A stretch of 64,000 nucleotides of DNA from Nitrososphaerota archaeon (GTDB lineage Archaea > Thermoproteota > Nitrososphaeria > Nitrososphaerales > Gagatemarchaeaceae): NCBI GenBank assembly GCA_028867035.1, contig JAGWHB010000001.1, positions 124,001-188,000 of the forward strand. The letters run 5' to 3'. The notes beneath the pieces are model-generated. The model saw only the letters and a program-made list of their open reading frames with translations. It was not told where the DNA came from and ran no database searches. Shown here piece by piece: positions 42,114-50,555 of the stretch (position 1 is the first letter of the stretch; each line of letters opens with the position of its first letter). The translations under genes were made by a program, and so were the position numbers.

Positions 42114-42354
42114 CTAAGCGTCGACGACGATCATGGTGAGGGTGCTCCTCACCTTGTCCAGACGCCGTATGTTCCAGGTGATGGTCTCCTTGACCTTCTC
42201 CATGGTGTCGGCCTCCACGCGGGCTACGATGTCGTAGACCCCATAGACCACGTAGACTTCCTTCACATTTTGTATTTCCCTGAGCTTCTTGAGGAGATCT
42301 TCCTCTGCCCCAAGGTCAGCATTAACGAGAACGAAATGCTTGTGGCGTGGCCAC
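42114..42354 (-). pseudogene. RAM (Lrp/AsnC ligand-binding) domain protein, frameshifted near start
   Basis: The minus strand encodes a stand-alone RAM domain of about 79 residues (FVLVNADLGAEEDLLKKLRE, EVYVVYGVYDIVARVEADTM, RRLDKVRSTLTMIVVDA), common in Thaumarchaeota. That frame has a stop just upstream and no start. The expected start, GTG at 42352-42354, is in another frame. One extra T in the run at 42334-42336 separates the two; removing it joins GTG-ATPQA to the rest. Either a sequencing error or a real inactivating or programmed shift. Confidence 0.7.
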
Positions 42355-42436
42355 TAATCACCCTCTATTGTCAATCCCCATGTTCCTCTGTAGTATTAAC
42401 CCTTGCTCCTTAAATCCATGGAACCCTCAATAAAGT

Positions 42437-43171
42437 GTGAAGCCTAACCGCTCATGGGGCCAAATCGCTGGATACTTCGACGGCGACGGTAGCGTAGCGA
42501 TTTCAGACCTTTCAAACCAACCATACAAGCTTGGCATTTCGCTCATCTTTACAGAAATGTCGATCGAACAGATTTCTATGGTTCGGGAATTTCTCCTTTC
42601 GAGGGGGATACGCCCGAGCAACGTCCTTCGCACCTCGAGTGAATCGGCGTGGATGATAGCGATAAGCAGGCATGACATGGTGCTGCTTACTTTGAAGAAG
42701 ATGCTCCCTTACCTATACAAAAAAGCAAACGAAGCAAAATCGGTCATCGACTACTTCGAAGGCAGGACGACAGGCAACGAGCTCATCGAAGTGTTCAAGC
42801 GAGAAGTAGAGGCCGGAAGACGAGAAAGGAAGGCCCACCGGGTGAAAGTTGATGTTCCCTTCAGGTATCCTGAAGGTGCAATCATAATGAAGGAGATCCG
42901 AAGAAGTCGCCTCAGGGACGCCTTCGGCAGATTTCGGGCGAAAGTGACCCCGCAAGACTTTCTGGACATACGTAGAGAGCACTTCGAGGGAAACTCGAAG
43001 ATACGGGAGCTCATGATGAAATACCCACAGTATTCGAAGGAAACCATCCGCCGAATCTTGGGGAGGGGCCGAGGCTATGTGGGCGTGGAAGACATAGGCC
43101 GCGTCGACACGACCGACACCACCATAAGGGACCCCCGAAGGGCACGGCAAGGAACCGATGTAGCTTGTTAG
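42437..43171 (+). CDS. LAGLIDADG homing endonuclease with C-terminal helix-turn-helix
   Basis: A 244-residue endonuclease. IAGYFDGDGSVAI at residues 10-22 is the LAGLIDADG helix with its acidic residue. The C-terminal part (about 190-225, FEGNSKIRELMMKYPQYSKETIRRILGRG) is a helix-turn-helix. It resembles the gene at 882 in motif and tail. GTG start, with CAATAAAG just upstream. The gene lies directly ahead of tsr3 and overlaps its first 7 bases, so it may be inserted at the tsr3 5' end and share its transcript. Confidence 0.85.
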   Translation: MKPNRSWGQIAGYFDGDGSVAISDLSNQPYKLGISLIFTEMSIEQISMVREFLLSRGIRPSNVLRTSSESAWMIAISRHDMVLLTLKKMLPYLYKKANEAKSVIDYFEGRTTGNELIEVFKREVEAGRRERKAHRVKVDVPFRYPEGAIIMKEIRRSRLRDAFGRFRAKVTPQDFLDIRREHFEGNSKIRELMMKYPQYSKETIRRILGRGRGYVGVEDIGRVDTTDTTIRDPRRARQGTDVAC

Positions 43172-43677
43172 GCGTATTCGCGATGGAGATGGGCCAGGAC
43201 GACCCCACGAAGTGCACAGCCAGGAAGATGATACAGATGGACCTCGCCAAGGGGGTGAGCAGGAAGTTCCACGCCTCGGACAAGGTGATCGTGCTGAACC
43301 CATGGGCGCACAGGGTCCTCTCCCCTCCCGACAGAGGGGCGAAGTCGGTGCTGGCCGTTGACTGCTCGTGGAACCAGGCGCAGGAGGTGTTCTTCAGGAG
43401 GCTGGGGGGGAAGCACAGGCGGCTGCCTACCCTGCTGGCTGCGAACCCCACCAACTACTCCAGGGCCGAGATGCTGAGCTCGGTGGAGGCGGTCGCGGCG
43501 ACAATGTACATCCTTGGTGAGGTCGAGGAGGCAGGGAGCTATCTCGACATATACAAGTGGGGCCCAAACTTCCTGACCCTCAACCAGGAGCCGCTGGAGG
43601 CGTACCGCAGGTCGCGGACCGAGGGAAAGGTGCTGAAGTCCGAGCGGGAGTATTTCCCCCAGCTCTTCGAAGTGTGA
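43165..43677 (+). CDS. tsr3: Tsr3, 18S/16S rRNA aminocarboxypropyltransferase
   Basis: A 170-residue Tsr3 (formerly DUF367), which adds the 3-amino-3-carboxypropyl group to a modified uridine of small-subunit rRNA. QDDPTKCTARKM near the start, VLNPWAHRVLSPPD, LAVDCSWNQAQEVFF, HRRLPTLLAANPTNYSRAEMLSSVEAVAATMYILG and FLTLNQEPLEAYR are the family marks. TTG start fits the usual N terminus and leaves no room for an interrupted first exon; the LAGLIDADG gene overlaps it by 7 bases. Confidence 0.93.
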   Translation: MLGVFAMEMGQDDPTKCTARKMIQMDLAKGVSRKFHASDKVIVLNPWAHRVLSPPDRGAKSVLAVDCSWNQAQEVFFRRLGGKHRRLPTLLAANPTNYSRAEMLSSVEAVAATMYILGEVEEAGSYLDIYKWGPNFLTLNQEPLEAYRRSRTEGKVLKSEREYFPQLFEV

Positions 43678-43690
43678 GAAACGGTTAATT

Positions 43691-44036
43691 GGGCTGGGCC
43701 GTCGTGCCCCTCCGACGCGAGCCGGTGGACGGGCCACGGGGATCTCCTGGGGAAGTTCCTCCCTCAGAGCAGGACGCGCGGCGCCAGGAGGCGCGACCCG
43801 AGAGGGTCGGCTCCAGAACAGAAACGAGACCCGGCCCATCGCGGGCGATGATAGGGTGACCTTGAGGTCGGTGGGGACCGGGATGAAACGGCTGACCCGC
43901 GCGGAGCAAGGCCAAACGTGGTCGATGAAAGGCCTGCGAGAGACCAGGGTAGGCCGCTGAGCTGAATCCCGCCTAGAACAGAAGGAGGACTACGGCCGGG
44001 ACGCGTCGATACGCCCTTCGGGGAGGCCAGAGCCCT
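43691..44036 (+). ncRNA. rnpB: RNase P RNA, archaeal type
   Basis: The 5' universal core GGGGAAGTTCCTCCC (P4 side) lies near 43754. The 3' core AGAGACCAGGGTAGGCCGCTG, GAGCTGAATCCCGCC and AACAGAAGGAGGACTACGG lies near 43932-43994. P2 is GGCCGT (about 43697-43702) with ACGGCC (43992-43997). The outer ends GGGCT and AGCCC give P1. It removes 5' leaders from pre-tRNA. It starts 13 bases after tsr3, so it may be transcribed from a promoter inside or ahead of that gene. Confidence 0.9.
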
Positions 44037-44071
44037 CCCCCGAGGGACCTTGAACAAGACTGCGGCAGCTG

Positions 44072-46105
44072 CTACGGTTGGACGTGTGAGATGATCGACG
44101 TGCCGTTTCGTTTTTCGACCCTGAATATGTGGTCGGCCATTGACTCGAGCTCCCTTTCGTGCGACACCAGGATGACCTGCCTGGAATCGAGTTCTTCTAG
44201 GAGCCCCCTCATCTTGTATACCTGCTCTTTGCTGAAGCCGTCCGTCGGTTCGTCAAGGATTACGAGCTCGGGCTGGGTGGATACACTCTCTCTCACCACA
44301 GAATTGAGGGCGAATCTGTAGGCGAGTGCCATGCTCGTACGCTCGCCTCCACTGAGGGCCTCGAAGTCCTGCTCGAATCCTTCCCTTTCGAACAGAGGGG
44401 AGAAGTCTTCCTTGACGCGGACGGTCATGTCGGGATCGTCTACCAACGAGGAGAAGAACCTCTGGAAATGCTCGGTGAACCTGGCGGCCGCCTGCGCAAG
44501 AGTCTGCTTCTCAATCAGCTCGACGGTGGGTCTGAAGTAGACGGAGAGCCATCCCTGGTAGCTTGTCAGCCGTCGAGCTTCGTCCAGCTTCGCCTGCTTA
44601 TCCTTGACTTCTACCGAAAGGCGCTGGAGCTCCCTGGCACCGTCGGCGAGCTCGGTCTGCGCCCGGTTCAAATCGATTCCCGCTGCCTTTTCATCCTGCC
44701 TCGCACGTTTGATCTTGATTTCGAGGTCGTCTATTCGGTCCGAAATCCCCCTGATCGCCATCGTATTCGAGGCAGTCTGGGCCAGTTCTGACAAGGAATG
44801 TGATAGACGCGTGTTCAATTGCTGAATCTTGTTTCGAAGAGACTTGGCATCGCCCTCAATCCTCATCTTGTCTTTCAGGGCCCTGGCGTAATCTTTCTCA
44901 TCCTCTTCGAAGCTCCGTGCGTCCTCCACCGACTCGGCGAGCGTTTTGACCGACGCCGAAGCCTTCGCCGCCTCCACGCCTAGTCTCCGGAGCTCAAGCT
45001 CTGAATGCTCTGCCCTGGTCGGAAGGTCCCCTGAGATTCGCTGTCCGCAGTAGGGGCAGACCCCCTTTGAAAGCAGTTCCCGCGACCTTGCGAGGTCGGC
45101 CTCCAGTGTCATTTTGGTGTCCTCCAATCGGGTGAGCTTCTCCCTTTCTCGGTTCAGTTTGACGTCGAGGGCTCTTGCCCTCGAGCGGGGCTTCGCTCTG
45201 GCTTCAAAGCTCCTGATAATTGGTTCTGTCTCCCCAGCTAGCTGGGCCTCTAGGCCACGGAGCTTTTCTTCCCGTTCCTCTAGCTCCACTTGGATGTCGG
45301 CGGCCTGCTGTTTGAGAAGAGGGACTTTTGCCTCGTTCTTGCCCAAGCTTTCCCGCTGACCGATCGAGTCCTTCCAATCGGTCTCCAGGGTCCTGACCAA
45401 TCTGTTCGAGTCTTCAGCTTTTTCCTTGAGCATTGGGATTTCCGATTCGAGCAGAGCCATGGTCTTCGATTTCTCTTCCATCTCGTCCTTTTTCTCTTCC
45501 AAGTCTTCGCTGGCCCTCTTCAGCCCGTAAGCCTTCTCCTTGATCGTCCTCTCCACGATGACCGAATTCTCGGCAGCCACCTGGTAGCTCTGTGCACCCA
45601 GGACCCTGCGTATCACGTGGAGCCTCTCTTCGGGATTCCGCAATAGAATCTCCTTCATTTGCTCTTGGGGTGTGAAGACGGCGTACCTGTAGACCAGACT
45701 CTCGGCCTTCGGGTGGGTCGGCTCGTTGAACCCCAGGATGGAGACAATGCGTTCCTTGAGGTCGCTGGGAGAAAGCCTGGTTCTATCGCTTCCCGTAGAG
45801 ATGTAGCATTCGTCCTGCACGACCTCGTCCCCCTTCGCCCTCAGCCGTCGATCGATATTGTAGAGCGTGTCGCCTGATTCGAAGGTGACAGACACCCTGC
45901 CTTCCTTCCTTCCCTCGCTCAGCAGGTGGGCTCCCCTCATGTCGCTGAACCCGAAGAGGGCGAATTCTAGAGCGTAGAGCAGAGTCGACTTTCCTGAGCC
46001 TATGTCCCCTTCTAGGAGGACGACGCCGTCGGGGAGTTCGATGCGGGTCTCTCCCCCATCGTTGTAGCTCCTGATGTTCGTCAAGGCTATGCTTCTTACT
46101 AGCAT
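44072..46105 (-). CDS. rad50: Rad50 DNA double-strand-break repair ATPase
   Basis: A 677-residue SMC-like ATPase that joins Mre11. Walker A GDIGSGKST is at 33-41, the zinc hook CPYC near 348-351, the ABC signature LSGGERTS and Walker B LVILDEPTDGF in the C-terminal lobe, then LVSHERELE. The coiled coil on each side of the hook is about 170-190 residues, so this Rad50 is shorter than the usual archaeal 850-900. Its start overlaps the mre11 stop by one base (TAATG). Confidence 0.95.
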   Translation of the reverse strand: MLVRSIALTNIRSYNDGGETRIELPDGVVLLEGDIGSGKSTLLYALEFALFGFSDMRGAHLLSEGRKEGRVSVTFESGDTLYNIDRRLRAKGDEVVQDECYISTGSDRTRLSPSDLKERIVSILGFNEPTHPKAESLVYRYAVFTPQEQMKEILLRNPEERLHVIRRVLGAQSYQVAAENSVIVERTIKEKAYGLKRASEDLEEKKDEMEEKSKTMALLESEIPMLKEKAEDSNRLVRTLETDWKDSIGQRESLGKNEAKVPLLKQQAADIQVELEEREEKLRGLEAQLAGETEPIIRSFEARAKPRSRARALDVKLNREREKLTRLEDTKMTLEADLARSRELLSKGVCPYCGQRISGDLPTRAEHSELELRRLGVEAAKASASVKTLAESVEDARSFEEDEKDYARALKDKMRIEGDAKSLRNKIQQLNTRLSHSLSELAQTASNTMAIRGISDRIDDLEIKIKRARQDEKAAGIDLNRAQTELADGARELQRLSVEVKDKQAKLDEARRLTSYQGWLSVYFRPTVELIEKQTLAQAAARFTEHFQRFFSSLVDDPDMTVRVKEDFSPLFEREGFEQDFEALSGGERTSMALAYRFALNSVVRESVSTQPELVILDEPTDGFSKEQVYKMRGLLEELDSRQVILVSHERELESMADHIFRVEKRNGTSIISHVQP

Positions 46106-47355
46106 TAGTCGTCCTCCTTGACGCCGAGGATGTCGAGGCCCGCCTTGGAAGTCCTGTCTTCGAACTCCCCTTTGTTCTCGTTTTCCTTTCTTCCCTCCTT
46201 CAAGGCGTTCAGGAGGTTCAGGGCAAGGGCCACCCCTTGCTCCCCTCGCAGTTTTTGTTCTTCTGATTTCACATGGACGACCTCCCTTTCGAACAGCTCG
46301 CGCTCAGTGACCTGGATGGGCTTGTGCGGACTTGGTTCTGTCGCCAATTCGTGGGATGTCAGATGGCTGTAGTTGGAGAGGACGATAAGAGGGCCTGAGG
46401 CTAGGAGCCGCTTCCTTATCGCGAAGAAATCGATGTCAGAGGTCTTTCCTTCGTCAAGTTCTCCCTCGACGGTGAGGAGGACTACTTTCCCAGCGGCATC
46501 TGAACGGGCGGCAAGCGCGATCAACTCCTTCTCTGCTTGGGCCGAGGTCTTTCCTCCTGCCGAATAGTGAATCTCGATGACGTCGCAGACCTTCACCGGG
46601 ACGAACTCCACATTGGAGACACCTCCTTCGAATTCAACGATGTAGAATCCGCGCTCCATGCCGCGCGCCAGTTCAAGAAGCTCCGAGTAGTCTGTTGCGA
46701 ACAGGGGACCGGGGAAGGCGATGTTCCTGCGACCGGGAAGGGAAGTTAAACTGCGACTGTGTACATGCCCTCCGGCGTAGTAGTCGAAGGTGGCAGGGAG
46801 GCTTGAGGCGGGCATTGCATCCATCTTCTCGAGGGAAGAGGGCCTGAGCTCCTCTATCGCCCCGTGGAATACGAAGACCTTGAACCCTGGTTCTTCTTCC
46901 AGCCTTCTTCTGTCAAGGGCTGCGTATTCGTCCCGGTCGATGGAGAGCTTCTTTCCAGATATTCCACAGACTTTCGCTCCCGAGGGGTCTTGCAGGAAAG
47001 AAAGGAGTACTCGGCCCTCCTCGCTTGACATGTCCTCGGCGCTGGTGAACAGGCCTGCGCCGTCGAGAACGTCCACTATGGAGGAATAGTTGGGGCTGAA
47101 GTCATGGGAGCCGTAGATCGCGTAGAACCTTATTCCGGAGTCAACGGCCTTCTTCATCTTCTCTGCTGCCCGCCTGACAGAGGAAAGGTCAGGTATGTTG
47201 GAGTCGAAGATGTCGCCAGCCAACACTATGAAGGCTACCTTGTCCCGAATGCATCGGTCGATGGCCGTTTCGAAGGCTCTGAGCAGGAGCTCCTTGAGCT
47301 CCGGCTGCCTGAAGGCTCCGATGTGGATGTCAGACATGTGGGCAAACTTCGGCAT
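46105..47355 (-). CDS. mre11: Mre11 nuclease
   Basis: A 416-residue manganese-dependent nuclease that processes DNA ends with Rad50. The phosphoesterase motifs are in order: HMSDIHIGAF (7-16), VLAGDIFDSN (about 44), YAIYGSHDFSPNY (about 82), VFHGAIEELRPS and GGHVHSRSL. The C-terminal helices (EQKLRGEQGVALALNLLNAL) would bind the Rad50 coil. It is first in mre11-rad50 and divergent from the Nre repair gene. Confidence 0.95.
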   Translation of the reverse strand: MPKFAHMSDIHIGAFRQPELKELLLRAFETAIDRCIRDKVAFIVLAGDIFDSNIPDLSSVRRAAEKMKKAVDSGIRFYAIYGSHDFSPNYSSIVDVLDGAGLFTSAEDMSSEEGRVLLSFLQDPSGAKVCGISGKKLSIDRDEYAALDRRRLEEEPGFKVFVFHGAIEELRPSSLEKMDAMPASSLPATFDYYAGGHVHSRSLTSLPGRRNIAFPGPLFATDYSELLELARGMERGFYIVEFEGGVSNVEFVPVKVCDVIEIHYSAGGKTSAQAEKELIALAARSDAAGKVVLLTVEGELDEGKTSDIDFFAIRKRLLASGPLIVLSNYSHLTSHELATEPSPHKPIQVTERELFEREVVHVKSEEQKLRGEQGVALALNLLNALKEGRKENENKGEFEDRTSKAGLDILGVKEDD

Positions 47356-47463
47356 CGGATGGGCGGCGAAGCCCGTGGTATATTTGGTATGAGGAAGCGG
47401 AAGGGAGGCGTGCTAGAATCACCACGGAGTTTAAGTGAGATTCCTGGAGCTGCATAACCTCCC

Positions 47464-48795
47464 ATGCCAAGACGGATCACCTGGCTCTCGAACGTGATGG
47501 CCGCTGCGGTCACCGGGCTTGAGGAAGGCGTCGCAAGGTCCATCGAGGTTGTCGAAAGCCCTCCCGCGTGGATGTGCCTTGCCTGCCGGGGCGCCAAGCT
47601 GCTCTGCGGCAAGCCGAGATGCCCCATAATTGTGAAGGCCCAGGCCATGGCGAAGCAGGTGCCGGCCATGGGGACGAACGAAATCCTAGGTTCTTCGCCG
47701 CCGGGAGTCTTCGTGGGGAGGCTGGGCTACCCCAAAGTGTCCATCGGCCCCATGGTCCCTCCGCAGTTCGGGGACACGTCGATCCTCGACACCCCCGAAG
47801 AGTGGCTGGGCAGGCCCATAGACCAGATAGTCGACTACAGGTATTCACTCGTCAGGGGGAACTCGAGGGCGAGCGTAGATGATGCAAAGGAGCCTGGGAG
47901 GCTCCTTTCCTCCCTGCAGGAGCTTGCGATGGCAGCAAGGCCCGTCGACACCGAGCTTAAACTGACGAAAGCCCCGCGGAGGATACTTACGCTTAGCGAG
48001 GACACCCAGCCCTACGGCCCCTCGGGGCCCCTCGACAGATTCAAGATCGACAACCCGTCAGTCGACAGGAGGGTGCAGACAGCGTACTACGACAGGGACC
48101 TGGACGCGGCGGGGGCGGTGGACGAGCTCTACAGGAAGGGGGTGCTGGTCACACGCATCCAGAAGGCGTTCTCGCTCGGGATGTTCGGAGTGGGCCCGAG
48201 GAGGAAGATCGTCCCCACCAGATGGAGCATCACGGCAGTGGACAGCTCCATTGGCCTGGAGCTCATCGAGAAGATCAAGCACAGACCGACGATAGACGAG
48301 TACAGGGTCTACGGCTTCGACGTCTACGACAACCAGTACGTGGCGTTACTGCTCCCGGAGCCGTGGAGGTTCGAATGGATAGAGGCGTGGTTCCCGAACA
48401 CGACGTGGAACCAGTTCACCACTGCGCCCTACATGATTGGGGATTATGAAGAATACTTCGGCAGGACAAGGTATGCCAGGGTGGGCGGCTGTTACTATTC
48501 GACGAGGCTGGCGGTGGCGGAGGCCTTGGAAGGGGAGAGGAGGCAGGCGGCCGCCATTGTCCTCCGCGAGACATACCCGGGGTTCATCATGCCGCTCGGG
48601 GTGTGGAACGTGAGGGAGAGCATCAGGTCGCTGTTCAAAGGGCCTTTCGAGAGGCATGAGACTTTCAGGGGGGCAATGGAATCGGCCCTTTCGAGGATGA
48701 GGATCCCGAAGGCCAGATGGATGAGGGAGAGCGTCCTGATCTCAAGGGAACTGACCCAGACGAAGATAAGCGCGTACTCGATTCATGAATGTTAA
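47464..48795 (+). CDS. Nre family DNA repair protein
   Basis: A 443-residue archaeal Nre protein (formerly DUF650). The N-terminal zinc motif is MCLACRGAKLLCGKPRCPIIVKA (about 37-59), and the core has GVFVGRLGYPKVSIGPM, DDAKEPGRLLSSLQELAMA and YEEYFGRTRYARVGGCYYSTRLAVAEAL. In haloarchaea NreA takes part in DNA damage repair and carries a PCNA-binding end; here the C-terminal QTKISAY could be a weak PIP box. TTTAAGTGAG at about 47429 is its TATA. Its place back to back with mre11-rad50 supports a repair role. Confidence 0.88.
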   Translation: MPRRITWLSNVMAAAVTGLEEGVARSIEVVESPPAWMCLACRGAKLLCGKPRCPIIVKAQAMAKQVPAMGTNEILGSSPPGVFVGRLGYPKVSIGPMVPPQFGDTSILDTPEEWLGRPIDQIVDYRYSLVRGNSRASVDDAKEPGRLLSSLQELAMAARPVDTELKLTKAPRRILTLSEDTQPYGPSGPLDRFKIDNPSVDRRVQTAYYDRDLDAAGAVDELYRKGVLVTRIQKAFSLGMFGVGPRRKIVPTRWSITAVDSSIGLELIEKIKHRPTIDEYRVYGFDVYDNQYVALLLPEPWRFEWIEAWFPNTTWNQFTTAPYMIGDYEEYFGRTRYARVGGCYYSTRLAVAEALEGERRQAAAIVLRETYPGFIMPLGVWNVRESIRSLFKGPFERHETFRGAMESALSRMRIPKARWMRESVLISRELTQTKISAYSIHEC

Positions 48796-48822
48796 AACGG
48801 CCAGGGCCGAGAGCTCACGTCG

Positions 48823-49518
48823 ATGACCAGGCGCCTGTTCTGGGAGGACATGTACATGCAGGAGTTCGATGCCGGTGTCGTTTCCATTGAGGGAAACAGG
48901 GTGGTGCTGGACCGGACAGCGTTCAACCCCAGGGGAGGAGGGCTTGTCTCTGACACCGGGGCCCTGGGAGGGCACAGGGTGACGGAGGTCGTGAAGGAGG
49001 GGGAAGAAATATTCCACGTACTTGACTCCTCCGACGGTCTGAAACCAGGAGACCGAGCCCACGGAGTGTTGGACTGGGACAGGAGACTCAGGATCATGAG
49101 GATGCACACCTCGGCCCATATCCTCAGCGCGGTGGTCAACGGCGAGACAGGGGCCCTCATCACCGGCAATCAGATCGGTCCTGAAGAGTCGCGCGTCGAC
49201 TTCAATCTGGAAGATTTTGGAAAAGAGACGGTCTCCCTCTACATCGACAAAGTGAACGAGGCGGTCCGAAGGGAGCTGGAGGTGAAGACGTACTTCATGA
49301 AGAGGGAGGAGGCTCTGGCCAAGCCGGGGTTCGTGAAGCTGGCGAACGCGATGCCACCGTCTCTGGATGTGCTCAGGATTGTGCAGATCGGAGACGTCGA
49401 CACCCAGGCCGACGGAGGAGTCCACGTGAGGAACACCAAGGAGATCGGGGAGGTGGTCGGGCTCGGGACAGAGAACAAGGGCAAGAACAACAGAAGGCTG
49501 CACTTCACAGTCCGGTAA
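48823..49518 (+). CDS. AlaX-type alanyl-tRNA editing protein
   Basis: A 231-residue stand-alone editing domain that hydrolyses Ser-tRNA(Ala). DRTAFNPRGGGLVSDTG and the zinc site HTSAHIL (His, His) match the family. The third ligand region reads DTQADGGVHVRNT, with Asp where a Cys is often found; Asp variants are known in archaeal AlaX, so activity is still plausible. It ends the run that starts with the Nre gene, 27 bases downstream of it. Confidence 0.9.
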   Translation: MTRRLFWEDMYMQEFDAGVVSIEGNRVVLDRTAFNPRGGGLVSDTGALGGHRVTEVVKEGEEIFHVLDSSDGLKPGDRAHGVLDWDRRLRIMRMHTSAHILSAVVNGETGALITGNQIGPEESRVDFNLEDFGKETVSLYIDKVNEAVRRELEVKTYFMKREEALAKPGFVKLANAMPPSLDVLRIVQIGDVDTQADGGVHVRNTKEIGEVVGLGTENKGKNNRRLHFTVR

Positions 49519-49556
49519 GTACCGTTAAGAGCAAGGCCCACGTCTGAAGAATCAGA

Positions 49557-49910
49557 ATGCCTGACTCGGGTGGCAGTGGCGCGCCATCGGACGCACAAGA
49601 GGTCCAGATAACCTTCACCAGGGCGAGAAATGGGAAGAGGAGGACGATCCCTGTGTGGTTCACGTTGAACGAGGGAAAGATGGAGCTGCTGCCGATGTAC
49701 GGGCTCAAGACGAAGTGGTTCACCGAAGTGGAGAAGAGCGGAAGGATCGGCCTTACGGTCAAAGACTGGAAAATGGACGCGGGGCCAGCCTTCGTCCGGG
49801 ACCCGCATGCTGTGGACAGCATCAAACGCAGGTTCGGGGCGAAATACGGGGAAGGAAACGTGAAGAAGTACTATCCGACCTCAGAGGTCGCCCTCGAGAT
49901 CGGGCTGTAG
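49557..49910 (+). CDS. Split beta-barrel flavin/F420-binding-like protein
   Basis: A 117-residue protein. EVQITFTRARNGKRRTIPVWFTLNEGKMELLPMYGLKTKWFTEVEKSGRIGLTVKDWKMDAGPAFV has the layout of the deazaflavin-dependent nitroreductase/PNPOx fold (basic TRxRNGKRR, PVWF strand, KWFxxV, short beta hairpin). Cofactor and substrate are unknown. A TTAAGAGC element lies about 30 bases upstream of the ATG. Convergent with the zinc-finger gene at 49915, 4 bases away. Confidence 0.65.
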   Translation: MPDSGGSGAPSDAQEVQITFTRARNGKRRTIPVWFTLNEGKMELLPMYGLKTKWFTEVEKSGRIGLTVKDWKMDAGPAFVRDPHAVDSIKRRFGAKYGEGNVKKYYPTSEVALEIGL

Positions 49911-49914
49911 ACTT

Positions 49915-50091
49915 CTACCTTCTTCGAGCGACCCAGAGCGGCATCCTCTTCGCCGTACAGTTGCCGCAGTAGGTCTTCATGGCCCTAGTTCCTTCATCGA
50001 AGATAGTAGTGGAGTGCGACATACATACTACCGCTCCGCACTCTGCGCATGATGCGACCGCGTGACCCTTGCATACCGAGCATCTTGCCAT
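49915..50091 (-). CDS. 58-residue zinc-finger protein
   Basis: A short gene below the usual cutoff. The product has ARCSVCKGH, then CAECGAVVCMSH, then CGNC, a set of Cys and His that could bind two zinc ions in a B-box/AN1-like fold, and a basic end (WVARRR). ATG start, normal codon use, clear stop. Family not recognised. It is 138 bases downstream of the hypothetical gene at 50229 on the same strand, but separate. Confidence 0.65.
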   Translation of the reverse strand: MARCSVCKGHAVASCAECGAVVCMSHSTTIFDEGTRAMKTYCGNCTAKRMPLWVARRR

Positions 50092-50228
50092 TCGTTCACC
50101 CCCAATTTTTCCCGCGTCGAACGGGCACGACCCAAGCTTCGTCGAGCTGATTAGAGTTCGTCGGAGCTGCGAGCGGTGCGAGTAAGGCGCAAATCATCTG
50201 ACCCGCCGCCTGTTAATAAACAGGACGC

Positions 50229-50549
50229 TCAGATTGGGAGCTTGACGTCCCCCGGAAAATCAGGGATCCCTTTGCGCTCGAGGGTCCGGGAGAATTCTTC
50301 TGCCTTTTCGTCGGGGACGAAGGCGCTCATCGCCTTTGAGTTCCCGTCCCCGTCGCAGATCACCAGGGCGGCCGTCCTGTTCTTGCCTGGGACCAACTTG
50401 TGGAGCATCTCTTCCCCCACCGGGGTCCAATCGGCGACCCCGAGCTTGAGGAAGAGCACGGGGTAGCAGGGACCGGCGACCTCCTGGAGGGCGGAGACAG
50501 CCCGGTTCACTCTGATTCTGCCCTCCTTCACCGCGGTGAAGTAATCCAA
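50229..50549 (-). CDS. Conserved small protein of unknown function
   Basis: A 106-residue soluble protein (MDYFTAVKEGRIRVNRAVSALQEVAGPCYPVLFLKLGVADWTPVG start region; later VICDGDGNSKAMSAFVPDEKAEEFSRTLER). Mixed alpha/beta character, no signal peptide and a single Cys. Not recognised. It starts 6 bases after the DMT transporter gene, so it is likely cotranscribed with it. Confidence 0.6.
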   Translation of the reverse strand: MDYFTAVKEGRIRVNRAVSALQEVAGPCYPVLFLKLGVADWTPVGEEMLHKLVPGKNRTAALVICDGDGNSKAMSAFVPDEKAEEFSRTLERKGIPDFPGDVKLPI

Positions 50550-50555
50550 ATCTCT

